Source: Adhaeribacter aquaticus DSM 16391
GTDB taxonomy: Bacteria; Bacteroidota; Bacteroidia; Cytophagales; Hymenobacteraceae
Direction of reading: 5' to 3'
DNA: 64,000 bases
Assembly: GCF_000473365.1 (NCBI RefSeq)
Contig: NZ_KI421517.1
Span: forward strand, 1,856,745-1,920,744
Both the position numbers and the translations under genes were made by a program. Under the pieces are notes generated by a model. It saw only the letters and a program-made list of their open reading frames with translations. It did no database searches and was not told the DNA's origin. Of this stretch, positions 15,855 through 23,122 are shown piece after piece (positions within the stretch are counted from its first letter, which is position 1; the number at the start of each line of letters is the position of its first letter).

Positions 15855-16872
15855 TGGTTAAAAATTCCTGATCGGTAAGGGTTTGTAAAAAAGCTATAAT
15901 ATCAGATTGTTCTTCAGGGGTTAAAGCAATTCCTGGAGAGGCATTGGTTTGGAGTAAGGGATCCAGCGTAGCAGATGTTTTTACGCCATTAACATAATGG
16001 TTTAATACCTGCTTCAGGTTTTGAAAGCGTCCATCATGCATATAAGGACTGGTAACAGCCACATTACGCAAACTAGGCACTTTAAATTTACCGGCATCCG
16101 CAGCATTATTAGTAATTAAAAACCGGCCTTCGTCCTTTCTGAAATCAGTGTCTAAACCGTTGTTGCGGTAACTAAAATCTGTAAATAAGTCAGTGGCGTG
16201 GCACGAACCACATTTGTTCTTAAATACTTGTAATCCGTTCAATTCGGCAGTAGTTAAACTCCCGCCTCCATTCTGTACATATTTATCGTACCTGGAGTTA
16301 GCCGAAACCAATAAGCCCATGAATTGGGATAGCGCCCGAAATAGTTGCTGGCTATTTATACTATCTCCTCCAAACACCGCCCGAAACTGTTTTGGATATC
16401 GCTTATGATTATTTAATTTTTTAATAATAGTCGTAAGTTTAGCATCCATTTCAACCGGATTGGTAATTGGTACCAGCGGCACCATTTCCAGGTGGTTCAC
16501 TCCCCCATCCCAAAAAAACTCCGGTTGCCAGGCTAAATTGGCTAATGCGGGTGAGTTGCGGGTTCCTAATTTGTCTTCAATGCCATGGCTAACTTTGTGC
16601 CCTAAATCTGCAAAACCAGAAAACTGCTTATGGCAACCTTCACAGGAAATAGAATTGTCGCGAGAGAGAATTGGATCATAAAACAAGGCGCGACCCAATT
16701 CAAAGCCTGCTTTGGTAACCGGATTATTTTTAAAAACAGGTTTTGGCGGTGGAAAATTAGCCGGCACCTCCAAGGTGTAATCCAAGGAAGGTGCTTCTGG
16801 TTCAGTACCACAAGCCCATACTAGCCAAAGCAATGCCCACATTGCCAGTAGCCTTTTAACTAAGTGCCACAT
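15829..16872 (-). CDS. di-heme cytochrome c peroxidase family lipoprotein (MbnH/CcpA-like)
   Basis: A 347-residue di-heme c-type cytochrome of the CcpA/MauG superfamily. The lipobox LVWACG predicts a lipoprotein facing the periplasm. Two heme-attachment sites are present: CEGCH (N-terminal domain) and CGSCH (C-terminal domain). Also visible are FYDPILSRDNSISC, the LGTRNSPALANLAW segment and PYMHDGRF, standard for bacterial di-heme peroxidases. It lies 15 bases downstream of a MbnP-family gene. In methanobactin operons the homologous pair MbnH/MbnP works together, MbnH oxidising a tryptophan of MbnP, so a MbnH-like role is plausible. Simple H2O2 detoxification is the alternative. Confidence 0.85.
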   Translation of the reverse strand: MWHLVKRLLAMWALLWLVWACGTEPEAPSLDYTLEVPANFPPPKPVFKNNPVTKAGFELGRALFYDPILSRDNSISCEGCHKQFSGFADLGHKVSHGIEDKLGTRNSPALANLAWQPEFFWDGGVNHLEMVPLVPITNPVEMDAKLTTIIKKLNNHKRYPKQFRAVFGGDSINSQQLFRALSQFMGLLVSANSRYDKYVQNGGGSLTTAELNGLQVFKNKCGSCHATDLFTDFSYRNNGLDTDFRKDEGRFLITNNAADAGKFKVPSLRNVAVTSPYMHDGRFQNLKQVLNHYVNGVKTSATLDPLLQTNASPGIALTPEEQSDIIAFLQTLTDQEFLTNAKFSQHQ

Positions 16873-16887
16873 ACTTTAGTATTCCGT

Positions 16888-17661
16888 TTAATAATGGATA
16901 TGATCCACTTTAAACATGGCGGTGTAGTTATCGGCAATGGTTACTGCCTTAGGTCCACCCATTGCCGTATTCAGTTCGCTAAACTTTATGTTAGTAGGTC
17001 CCTGGAACATTTCCAGTAAATCAACTTTCAGGTGGACATCGGGCGTTTTAGACGTTTTAATAGTTATTTTCTCACCATGTAGGGTTGGGCTTACAGTGCG
17101 GATGGTATTGTTAGGTTTCTTAAAGCCCCCAATATGGAAAACCAAATTCCCGTTGGTAGTAGATTGCGGAGAAGTTCCTTCCATTTTCAGAAAAATATAA
17201 CCGGTATTCCAGGACCAAAACATTTCGTTTGCCGGATCTAATGCCCCGGTTTGGGCACCACTCGTATTACGGGCACTATCTACCCCTATGGTAAAAGTTA
17301 TTTTATTATACTCCCCAGTGGGGATATTAGGAATTGTTATGTGGCGGGAAACAGCTTGGCTATGATCAACCAAGTAATAGCTTTCCGGTTGCTTAAATTC
17401 CTGGCCGTTGGTTTTGGTCAGAATAAGATTGCTGATGTAATATCTAAAGGTAGTCACCTGAAAAGCATCCTGGTTCGCGTTCCGGTAGGTTGGACCTTGA
17501 CGGGTCTCTCCCACCAAAACCAAGGGCTCATTACCAACTACGTTTTCAAATTCCAGGCTCAACGACCCAGTTCCGGTAGGTTCTTCCGGATCTTTTTTAC
17601 AACTGGTAAATGAAATAGATATAAATAAAGATACAAGATAAAAGTATTGCGTAAATTTCAT
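16888..17661 (-). CDS. MbnP family lipoprotein
   Basis: A 257-residue lipoprotein (lipobox FTSC after a short signal peptide) with the MbnP-like domain. Recognisable stretches are TTFRYYISNLIL, GEYNKITFTIGVD, the GALDPANEMFWSWNTGYIF segment with two tryptophans, NLVFHIGGF and a C-terminal MFKVDHIHY. MbnP proteins are periplasmic and copper-associated, and their partner di-heme enzyme (MbnH) modifies a tryptophan to build a copper site. The di-heme gene follows immediately here, so the pair is conserved. Copper as the ligand in this organism is an inference from the family. No methanobactin biosynthesis gene is visible nearby. Confidence 0.82.
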   Translation of the reverse strand: MKFTQYFYLVSLFISISFTSCKKDPEEPTGTGSLSLEFENVVGNEPLVLVGETRQGPTYRNANQDAFQVTTFRYYISNLILTKTNGQEFKQPESYYLVDHSQAVSRHITIPNIPTGEYNKITFTIGVDSARNTSGAQTGALDPANEMFWSWNTGYIFLKMEGTSPQSTTNGNLVFHIGGFKKPNNTIRTVSPTLHGEKITIKTSKTPDVHLKVDLLEMFQGPTNIKFSELNTAMGGPKAVTIADNYTAMFKVDHIHY

Positions 17662-17878
17662 AAGATTAAACTGCTAAATAATAATTAGATGCTGGTATAA
17701 ACCTGTAGTAGTCAGCCACTGAAAGAAAAATCATTGCTGGCGCTGGATAGCCGAAACCAAGCTTGAATCTTCCATAAAATGCTTTGCTGTTCTAGTCCAA
17801 AACAGGAACAGACAGCATGATTTGAATGAGGTGATTCGGAATCGAAAAACCCATTTTAAATAAACCAGAAATTACAAG

Positions 17879-18304
17879 TTAACAGTTTAACCGGGGCGGT
17901 TGGAAAATAGCGGCAAAAGCCGAAAATTGGTAAGTGTTGGAGTAGACTTGAATATTTTTCCTTTTCTCCTTAGCTACTGCAAAATCTAAAATAGCTGCTG
18001 GCGACCAAAGCCATACTAATTCAAATTTCTCTTTACTATTGGTAGGGAAAGATTGTTTTTCTGCTTCGTCGGTTTTCTTTAGTTGCTTAACTAAGTAGCA
18101 CTTTCCGTGACATTTTAAAACCGGGGCATCTTTATTCTCGCAAAGCGTGGCGGCTATATAAGCTTTATCTAGTTGGTAATTAATAACCACCAATGCCTTT
18201 CCAAATGATTGGATCAGGATTAAGGTTACCAAAAATAGAACAAAACTTTGCTTCACCGAATTAGAATAATGTCGCAAAAATACACGGCACTTCCGGAAAA
18301 GCAA
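17879..18304 (-). CDS. small membrane-anchored protein with CENK..CxGKC motif
   Basis: A 141-residue protein with one N-terminal hydrophobic segment (FVLFLVTLILIQSFG) and an exported region carrying LCENKDAPVLKCHGKCYLVKQLKK, that is, three cysteines with a conserved CxGKC core. I recall similar short cysteine-motif proteins next to metal or redox genes in Bacteroidota, but I cannot name the family. It sits 217 bases upstream of the MbnP gene and 9 bases downstream of another minus-strand gene, in the same direction. A role in metal binding or thiol chemistry is possible but unproven. Confidence 0.6.
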   Translation of the reverse strand: MLFRKCRVFLRHYSNSVKQSFVLFLVTLILIQSFGKALVVINYQLDKAYIAATLCENKDAPVLKCHGKCYLVKQLKKTDEAEKQSFPTNSKEKFELVWLWSPAAILDFAVAKEKRKNIQVYSNTYQFSAFAAIFQPPRLNC

Positions 18305-18313
18305 AGTTAAAAT

Positions 18314-18838
18314 TTAAAATACCTGATTGATTTCCTTTTTCAGGAAGCTAATGGCCTGACTGGTGGGTTCTGTATCAGTAGTAATTACAGTTTCTAATAT
18401 ACGACGGGCCAGTTCTGGTCCTTTTGCTTCGGCGGGTAATTCCTGGTAAATGCGATTCACTAAGGTTACCATATCTTCTTTGGCCCGCTTTACCATTTGC
18501 CAACCCTGATCGCTCATATACATTTGCTGCGAAAGATTATGGGTATATTCATTCCGGATCTCTGATAACAAAACCCGTTGGTACTCGGCAGCCGTTTGGC
18601 CGCCACTGCTCACCCGTACAAGTAAATTACTCGGCGAAATACGCTCCAGAAAAAGGCAGATACGTTCGTATGCCTGCAGCCTGATTGGCAATACTATTTC
18701 GGTGTTTTTAATGCGTATTTCTAATAACCGCTTCTGGTATTCTTTCTTGAGGAATGAATTGATAACTGAATACATACCAAATAAGACTAAGGCAGCAGGC
18801 AGCAAAATTTTTAAAAGGTCGTATATGTAATTAACCAT
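18314..18838 (-). CDS. conserved hypothetical protein with one N-terminal membrane helix
   Basis: A 174-residue protein. Residues about 5-27 form a hydrophobic helix (LLKILLPAALVLFGMYSVI), followed by a charged, helical cytoplasmic region with QAYERICLFLERISP, SEIRNEYTHNLSQQMY and ARRILETVI. Such proteins are common in Cytophagales without an assigned function. It lies just upstream of the CxGKC protein gene (9-base gap) and may share its transcript. Nothing in the sequence reveals an enzymatic motif. Confidence 0.7.
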   Translation of the reverse strand: MVNYIYDLLKILLPAALVLFGMYSVINSFLKKEYQKRLLEIRIKNTEIVLPIRLQAYERICLFLERISPSNLLVRVSSGGQTAAEYQRVLLSEIRNEYTHNLSQQMYMSDQGWQMVKRAKEDMVTLVNRIYQELPAEAKGPELARRILETVITTDTEPTSQAISFLKKEINQVF

Positions 18839-18953
18839 GGTTCTTTAGATTAGTTTGTCTGTACAAATATCAAAATTTAGGGTGAATCTTTTCTAAAACC
18901 GACCTGTTATACTTGTATAAAAAATGGCTTAAACTTTATTCTGATTTATTAGT

Positions 18954-18961
18954 TACATTTG
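18954..18961 (+). promoter_or_regulatory. candidate Bacteroidota -7 promoter element upstream of iscA-like gene
   Basis: TACATTTG matches the Bacteroidota -7 consensus TAnnTTTG exactly and lies 23 bases before the ATG at 18984. The -33 element is weak: the nearest T-rich candidate is around 18933-18938. Confidence 0.4.
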
Positions 18962-18983
18962 AGCCAATAAAATATCCCAGATC

Positions 18984-19337
18984 ATGGAAACAGCAACGAT
19001 TCAAAAAATTTCTCCTATTAGCCTGACGCCCCGGGCTATTGAAGAAGTGAAAATAATAATGAAGGATAAGAACGTGCCTGATGAATACGGGTTACGTGTG
19101 GGTGTTCAGGGGGGCGGTTGCTCCGGCATGTCTTACCTGCTCGGCTTCGATAAAAAGAAAGACAGTGACGAAGTCTTTGAAATGGAGGGCGTAAAACTTA
19201 TCATGGATAAAAAGCACGGCATGTACGTGATGGGCATGGAAGTTGATTTTCAGGATGGTTTAAATGCCAGGGGCTTTATCTTTAACAACCCCCAAGCTAA
19301 AAGCACCTGCGGTTGCGGCACCTCTTTCTCTTCCTAA
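18984..19337 (+). CDS. HesB/IscA/ErpA-type iron-sulfur cluster assembly protein
   Basis: A 117-residue A-type carrier that delivers Fe-S clusters to apoproteins. The three cluster-binding cysteines are present: one in GGGCSGMSY and two in the C-terminal STCGCGTSFSS. The length and the LTPRAIEEVK start fit the family. It is a single gene, divergent from the 174-residue hypothetical gene, preceded by a TAnnTTTG-type promoter and followed by a 41-base bidirectional terminator. Whether it corresponds functionally to IscA, SufA or ErpA cannot be decided here. Confidence 0.9.
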   Translation: METATIQKISPISLTPRAIEEVKIIMKDKNVPDEYGLRVGVQGGGCSGMSYLLGFDKKKDSDEVFEMEGVKLIMDKKHGMYVMGMEVDFQDGLNARGFIFNNPQAKSTCGCGTSFSS

Positions 19338-19349
19338 GTTCTAAATTAG

Positions 19350-19390
19350 TAAACTAAAAAAGCCAGCTGCTAGCTGGCTTTTTTAGTTTA
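19350..19390. terminator. bidirectional terminator between iscA-like gene and bestrophin
   Basis: A perfect 19-base stem (TAAACTAAAAAAGCCAGCT and its complement) with a three-base loop. The GC core AGCCAGCT is flanked by A and T runs, so it can end transcripts from both convergent genes. Confidence 0.85.
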
Positions 19391-19403
19391 GCACCTGCCT
19401 AAC

Positions 19404-20264
19404 CTAACTTAATAATTCCCCAACGTGCTTGCGGATATTATGGCAAATCTGGTCGATGGGTAAATCGTTGGCATCGGTTCCGAAAGGATTCTCAATTTCT
19501 TCGGCAATCAACTCGAGGCTGGCAAAGGCATATAAAATTAAAACTACTACCGGTATGATAAAATACCCCATGCTAAACACCCACCCAAACGGCAAAGTTA
19601 TTACATATAAAAAGATAAATTTTTTAATGAATACACTATAAGTAAAGGGAATAGGGGTATTTTTAATGCGTTCAGAAGCGCCGCATAAATCTGTTAAGGC
19701 ACTTAAATCTGCATTTAAAGCCAAAAACTCTTCTAACGACAGTTTATTATTTTTTTGTAAAGCGCTAACCCTGGTAAAAAGCGAAGCAGCAATCTGGTTA
19801 GGTAAATGTTTGTTACTTTTAATATCCAGTACCGGGTCCAGTTCATGGAAGTCTTCATTTTCCCGGAGCAATTGTTTTAAAGCAAACACATAATTCGGAA
19901 TCATTAACCGGAAAAATTGGCGGTCGCTGTCCTCCTGCAAAAAAGCCTGGAGCTTAATAGCTAAATTGCGGCAGGTATTGGTAAGACCGCCCCAAACTTT
20001 CCGGCCCTCCCACCACCTGTCGTAAGCGGTATTAGTTCGGAACACCAATAAGAGAGAAATTACAAAGCCCAATACGCTATGCATCATCCCAATATTACTA
20101 AAGAACTTGGTATTACTCGGATGCAGATAATTTAATTCCAGGTAAGCAATAAGTCCGGCGTAAACACCTACTCCTATCATTAAGGGCAAGAGTCTGCGGA
20201 ACGTATCAGCTTTTGAAAACCGAAAAATAAATGTAAACCACTCCTTCGGATTATAATTAATCAT
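19404..20264 (-). CDS. bestrophin family (UPF0187) ion channel
   Basis: A 286-residue membrane protein of the bestrophin family, pentameric anion or cation channels. Recognisable stretches are LGFVISLLLVFRTNTAYDRWWEGRK with the conserved RWWEGR, TNTCRNLAIKLQ, and the C-terminal NPFGTDANDLPID that closes bacterial bestrophins. Four hydrophobic segments are visible at about 25-45, 58-78, 205-225 and 228-248. It is a stand-alone gene on the minus strand. Ion selectivity cannot be read from the sequence. Confidence 0.88.
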   Translation of the reverse strand: MINYNPKEWFTFIFRFSKADTFRRLLPLMIGVGVYAGLIAYLELNYLHPSNTKFFSNIGMMHSVLGFVISLLLVFRTNTAYDRWWEGRKVWGGLTNTCRNLAIKLQAFLQEDSDRQFFRLMIPNYVFALKQLLRENEDFHELDPVLDIKSNKHLPNQIAASLFTRVSALQKNNKLSLEEFLALNADLSALTDLCGASERIKNTPIPFTYSVFIKKFIFLYVITLPFGWVFSMGYFIIPVVVLILYAFASLELIAEEIENPFGTDANDLPIDQICHNIRKHVGELLS

Positions 20265-20328
20265 AGTAATAAATAAAAAAGCGCAAAAAAGCTTCTGCAG
20301 TTCTCTACCGTAAATTAAATGCAGTAAT

Positions 20329-21654
20329 CTAAACTTTATAAAACAGCCACTTGGAGAGCTCCTTATAAGTTATCTTTTTCCCGTACATCAGAATACCCAC
20401 CCGGTAAATGCGGGCAGCAATCCAGGTGGTACAGATAAAGCCCAGCACCAGCAAAGCCATCGATAAAAGAAGTTCTGATACTGGTACCCCAAAAGGTATG
20501 CGCAACATCATGGCAATAGGTGAGGTGAAAGGGATAATAGACATCCAGAAAGCCACCGCTCCGTCGGGGTGACGGGTAATAACAGTTTGGGCCACAATAA
20601 AAGATAAAATAAGCGGTATGGTTATAGGCAGCATAAACTGCTGGGTATCGGTTTCATTATCTACGGCTGCTCCCACGGCCCCAAACAAAGCGCCATACAG
20701 CAAATAGCCACCTAAAAAGTAAAATACAAAGCATCCTAAAATTAAAGGCAGATTCAGATTCTCGGCTGCTTCTAATACCTCGGCAGTAGTATTGGTTTTA
20801 AATGCACCCGGATTAGGAGCTGCTCCAAATTGATTTTGCTGCGCTGCTTGTTGAGCTGCTTGTTGAGTTAATAATTCATCTTTAAGCTGAGCCGTTACGG
20901 CAGAAGTAACAACAGTAGATAAAATTATCCAGAGTACAAACTGTGTAAGCCCAACCGCGGCAATACCCAATATTTTACCCATCATTAACTGAAAAGGCTT
21001 TACCGACGATATCATAACTTCTACAATGCGGTTAGTCTTTTCTTCGATTACGCCCCGCATAATCTGGACACCATAAATAAAAATGAACAAATAAATAAGA
21101 AAGGCTGCAATATAACCGGCGCCAGTAGTTACAAATGCATTATTATCTTTTTCACCGTCCAGGCTTAGGTTGGTGGTGTGTATGTTCACTTCGGTTTTTA
21201 TCTGATCCAGCACCTGTTGGTTAATGCCAGATTGTTTAAATTTAATGGCTTCAATTTCTTTGCGCAGGCTGCTTTCAATGGCAAACTTGTCATCAATGCT
21301 AACGTTGGTTTTAGCATATAGCCGAATACCTGCCGGCTCATCCAAATCTACTTTGGGGATATATAAAAGGGCCGTGTGGTCACCGGTTAAAAAATTAATT
21401 TTCTGATCTTCTAATGGTCCCGGCACCGGCACAAATTTACGGGTTTCGGAATTTTGTAATTTCCCCACAAACAAACCACTTTCGTCCAGTACTTCAATGG
21501 TGTTGTCTTTGGTATCCGAAACAGTAGATAAATAAACCGGAATAACCATAATGGCTGCCAAAAACAAGGGGGCCAGCAAGGTCATAACAATAAAGCTCTT
21601 TTTCCGGACTCTAACTAAGTATTCCCGCTGAAGAATTAACCAGATTTTATGCAT
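20329..21654 (-). CDS. ABC-2 type transporter permease (NatB-like)
   Basis: A 441-residue permease with an N-terminal membrane anchor (SFIVMTLLAPLFLAAIMVIPVYL), an extracytoplasmic region of about 130 residues and five to six C-terminal helices. ERKTNR-type signature IEEKTNRIVEVMISSVKPFQLMMGKILG marks the NatB/YhaP-like ABC-2 group. A Gln/Ala-rich spacer (QQAAQQAAQQNQFG) lies between helices. Such permeases need a NatA-like ATPase, normally encoded just upstream, but no ATPase gene is in this window. The upstream 727 bases hold only a short coding-like relic. The partner may be elsewhere or lost. Confidence 0.85.
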   Translation of the reverse strand: MHKIWLILQREYLVRVRKKSFIVMTLLAPLFLAAIMVIPVYLSTVSDTKDNTIEVLDESGLFVGKLQNSETRKFVPVPGPLEDQKINFLTGDHTALLYIPKVDLDEPAGIRLYAKTNVSIDDKFAIESSLRKEIEAIKFKQSGINQQVLDQIKTEVNIHTTNLSLDGEKDNNAFVTTGAGYIAAFLIYLFIFIYGVQIMRGVIEEKTNRIVEVMISSVKPFQLMMGKILGIAAVGLTQFVLWIILSTVVTSAVTAQLKDELLTQQAAQQAAQQNQFGAAPNPGAFKTNTTAEVLEAAENLNLPLILGCFVFYFLGGYLLYGALFGAVGAAVDNETDTQQFMLPITIPLILSFIVAQTVITRHPDGAVAFWMSIIPFTSPIAMMLRIPFGVPVSELLLSMALLVLGFICTTWIAARIYRVGILMYGKKITYKELSKWLFYKV

Positions 21655-21767
21655 AACTTTTCTGAATGCCTAAATATAGGCAAAAGAAAGCATATGGCTT
21701 CTAAAGCGGGTGACACAACAGAAAAGGAGCATCGACCAGGCAAGCCCAATATTGCCGCTGACAACTG

Positions 21768-21998
21768 TTACCTGACGAGGTATTTCTGGATGAATTCTTC
21801 CAGAAAAGCAACCTGTTTAGGTATATTTTCAACTCTTTCCTTCGCATCGGATAAAAACCGACTTATTTCGGTGTACTGGTATTGCGCCAGTCTTTGCCTA
21901 TAAACACGTAGTCTTCTGGCCTTCCCGTATCTACCTAATAACCAATAAGTAATGACTGTATTTCCCCTTCTTCTTTGATTAATATTCTTAAAATTTAA
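21768..21998 (-). pseudogene. possible 3' relic of an unidentified gene
   Basis: On the minus strand, 76 sense codons run open to a TAA at 21768-21770, bounded upstream by an in-frame TGA at 21999-22001. There is no ATG start in the stretch. The translation (…YGKARRLRVYRQRLAQYQY…, then …IPKQVAFLEEFIQKYLVR) is charged and helical, like a real C-terminus rather than random AT-rich sequence. I do not recognise the family. It could be the tail of a deleted gene, perhaps one once upstream of the ABC permease. Confidence 0.3.
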
Positions 21999-22217
21999 TC
22001 AAACAACCAGAAAATAGCTGGTTATTTATGAAACAAGTTTTTACACTCCGGAATAAAAGATAAACAGACCTTAATAACTTTAACTTAAAATAACTTCCCC
22101 TTAAATTTTACATACTAATAAATTTTGCTCCAGAGTTACCGGACCGTTTTACTGATTTTTGTAAGTTATTGAAGAGTTTTCATTTCATCACTGCTTTTTT
22201 GGGTAAAGGTGAGGCCT

Positions 22218-22225
22218 TATTTTTG
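22218..22225 (+). promoter_or_regulatory. candidate -7 promoter element upstream of response regulator
   Basis: TATTTTTG matches TAnnTTTG exactly, with a TTTG at 22198-22201 as a possible -33 element. The 16-base spacing is slightly short for this promoter class. It would give a leader of about 150 bases before the ATG at 22382. Confidence 0.3.
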
Positions 22226-22381
22226 TAGATAATAAACTATGTAAAAGGCAAAATTGAAAGCAAGTTTCAGGTGTTACTGTAAGCTTAGTCGTTTAAATAA
22301 TTTAAATAATTAAATATTTTCTTTGACTATTACGTATAATCAAACCTGAGTCTGGTTCAGGCATTCAAATAAATATTATTT

Positions 22382-23038
22382 ATGACAAATGTAATTTTAG
22401 TAGAAGACCATAGCATCATTCGGCAAGGCATAAAAATGCTACTAAAATCAGAAACCGAGATTCTGGTAATAGCAGAAGCAGGGAATGGCGAAGAATTAAA
22501 AGATGTATTGGCTCATATTCAACCCCCGGATGTAATTATCATGGATATCTCTATGCCTGTTATGAATGGTATTGAAGCCTGTAGGTACGTTCGTCAGCAT
22601 TACCCTGAAACCAGGATTCTGGCTCTTACCATGCATGAAAAAGAAACAGACATAAAGGAAATATTAAGCGCAGGGGCCACCGGTTATATTAGTAAAGCTG
22701 CTGATAGCAAGCAGTTGGCCCAGGCTATAAAATTGGTTGCTGCCGGAAATTCTTATATCTGTCCGGAAATTTCGCAAAAACTACCGGATACTAAAGCAGG
22801 TAATATTCAGGAGAATAATAACTAATCGAATATTTTTCCGGCAGAAAAATTATCGGAACGCGAAAAAGAAGTCCTGAAATTAATTGCAGAAGGTTTAACC
22901 AATCAGGAAATTGCTGATAAGCTATTCAATAGCAAAAGAACCATAGAAACGCACCGGCAAAATATTCTTACCAAAACCAAATGCAAAAACACGCCGGCAC
23001 TTATTAAATATGCCTTATTTCATAATCTGATTTCCTAA
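22382..23038 (+). pseudogene. NarL/LuxR-type response regulator interrupted by an in-frame stop codon
   Basis: Residues 1-147 are a receiver domain with the acidic pair Glu8/Asp9, phospho-acceptor Asp55 in IIMDISMPVMNG and the conserved lysine in YISKAAD. A TAA at 22823-22825 then ends translation. In exactly the same frame, from 22826 to the TAA at 23036-23038, a complete LuxR/GerE helix-turn-helix follows (EKLSEREKEVLKLIAEG, NQEIADKLF, RTIETHRQNI). That half has no start codon near its beginning. The simplest reading is a single nonsense mutation in a normal 218-codon regulator. Stop readthrough or deliberate production of a lone receiver are alternatives. No histidine kinase is adjacent. 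Confidence 0.8.
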
Positions 23039-23122
23039 GATTTCATTTGTCTGAACCGCTCGCTTTCACCAGATGATTTTCTTCGGGTTATGGCTACAAC
23101 GGGAATATTGAGCTTTTTTGTT

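Larger units (their letters stand above)
21655..22381. other. intergenic region with a possible decayed gene end
   Basis: 727 bases with no complete gene. It holds a minus-strand open stretch with coding character (21768-21998), a poly-AT section at 21960-22130 and a candidate promoter for the downstream response regulator (22218-22225). Confidence 0.45.

Noticed and set aside
17251-17613. Plus-strand open frame of 120 codons
   Set aside because: Antisense to the MbnP-family gene; no recognisable domain.
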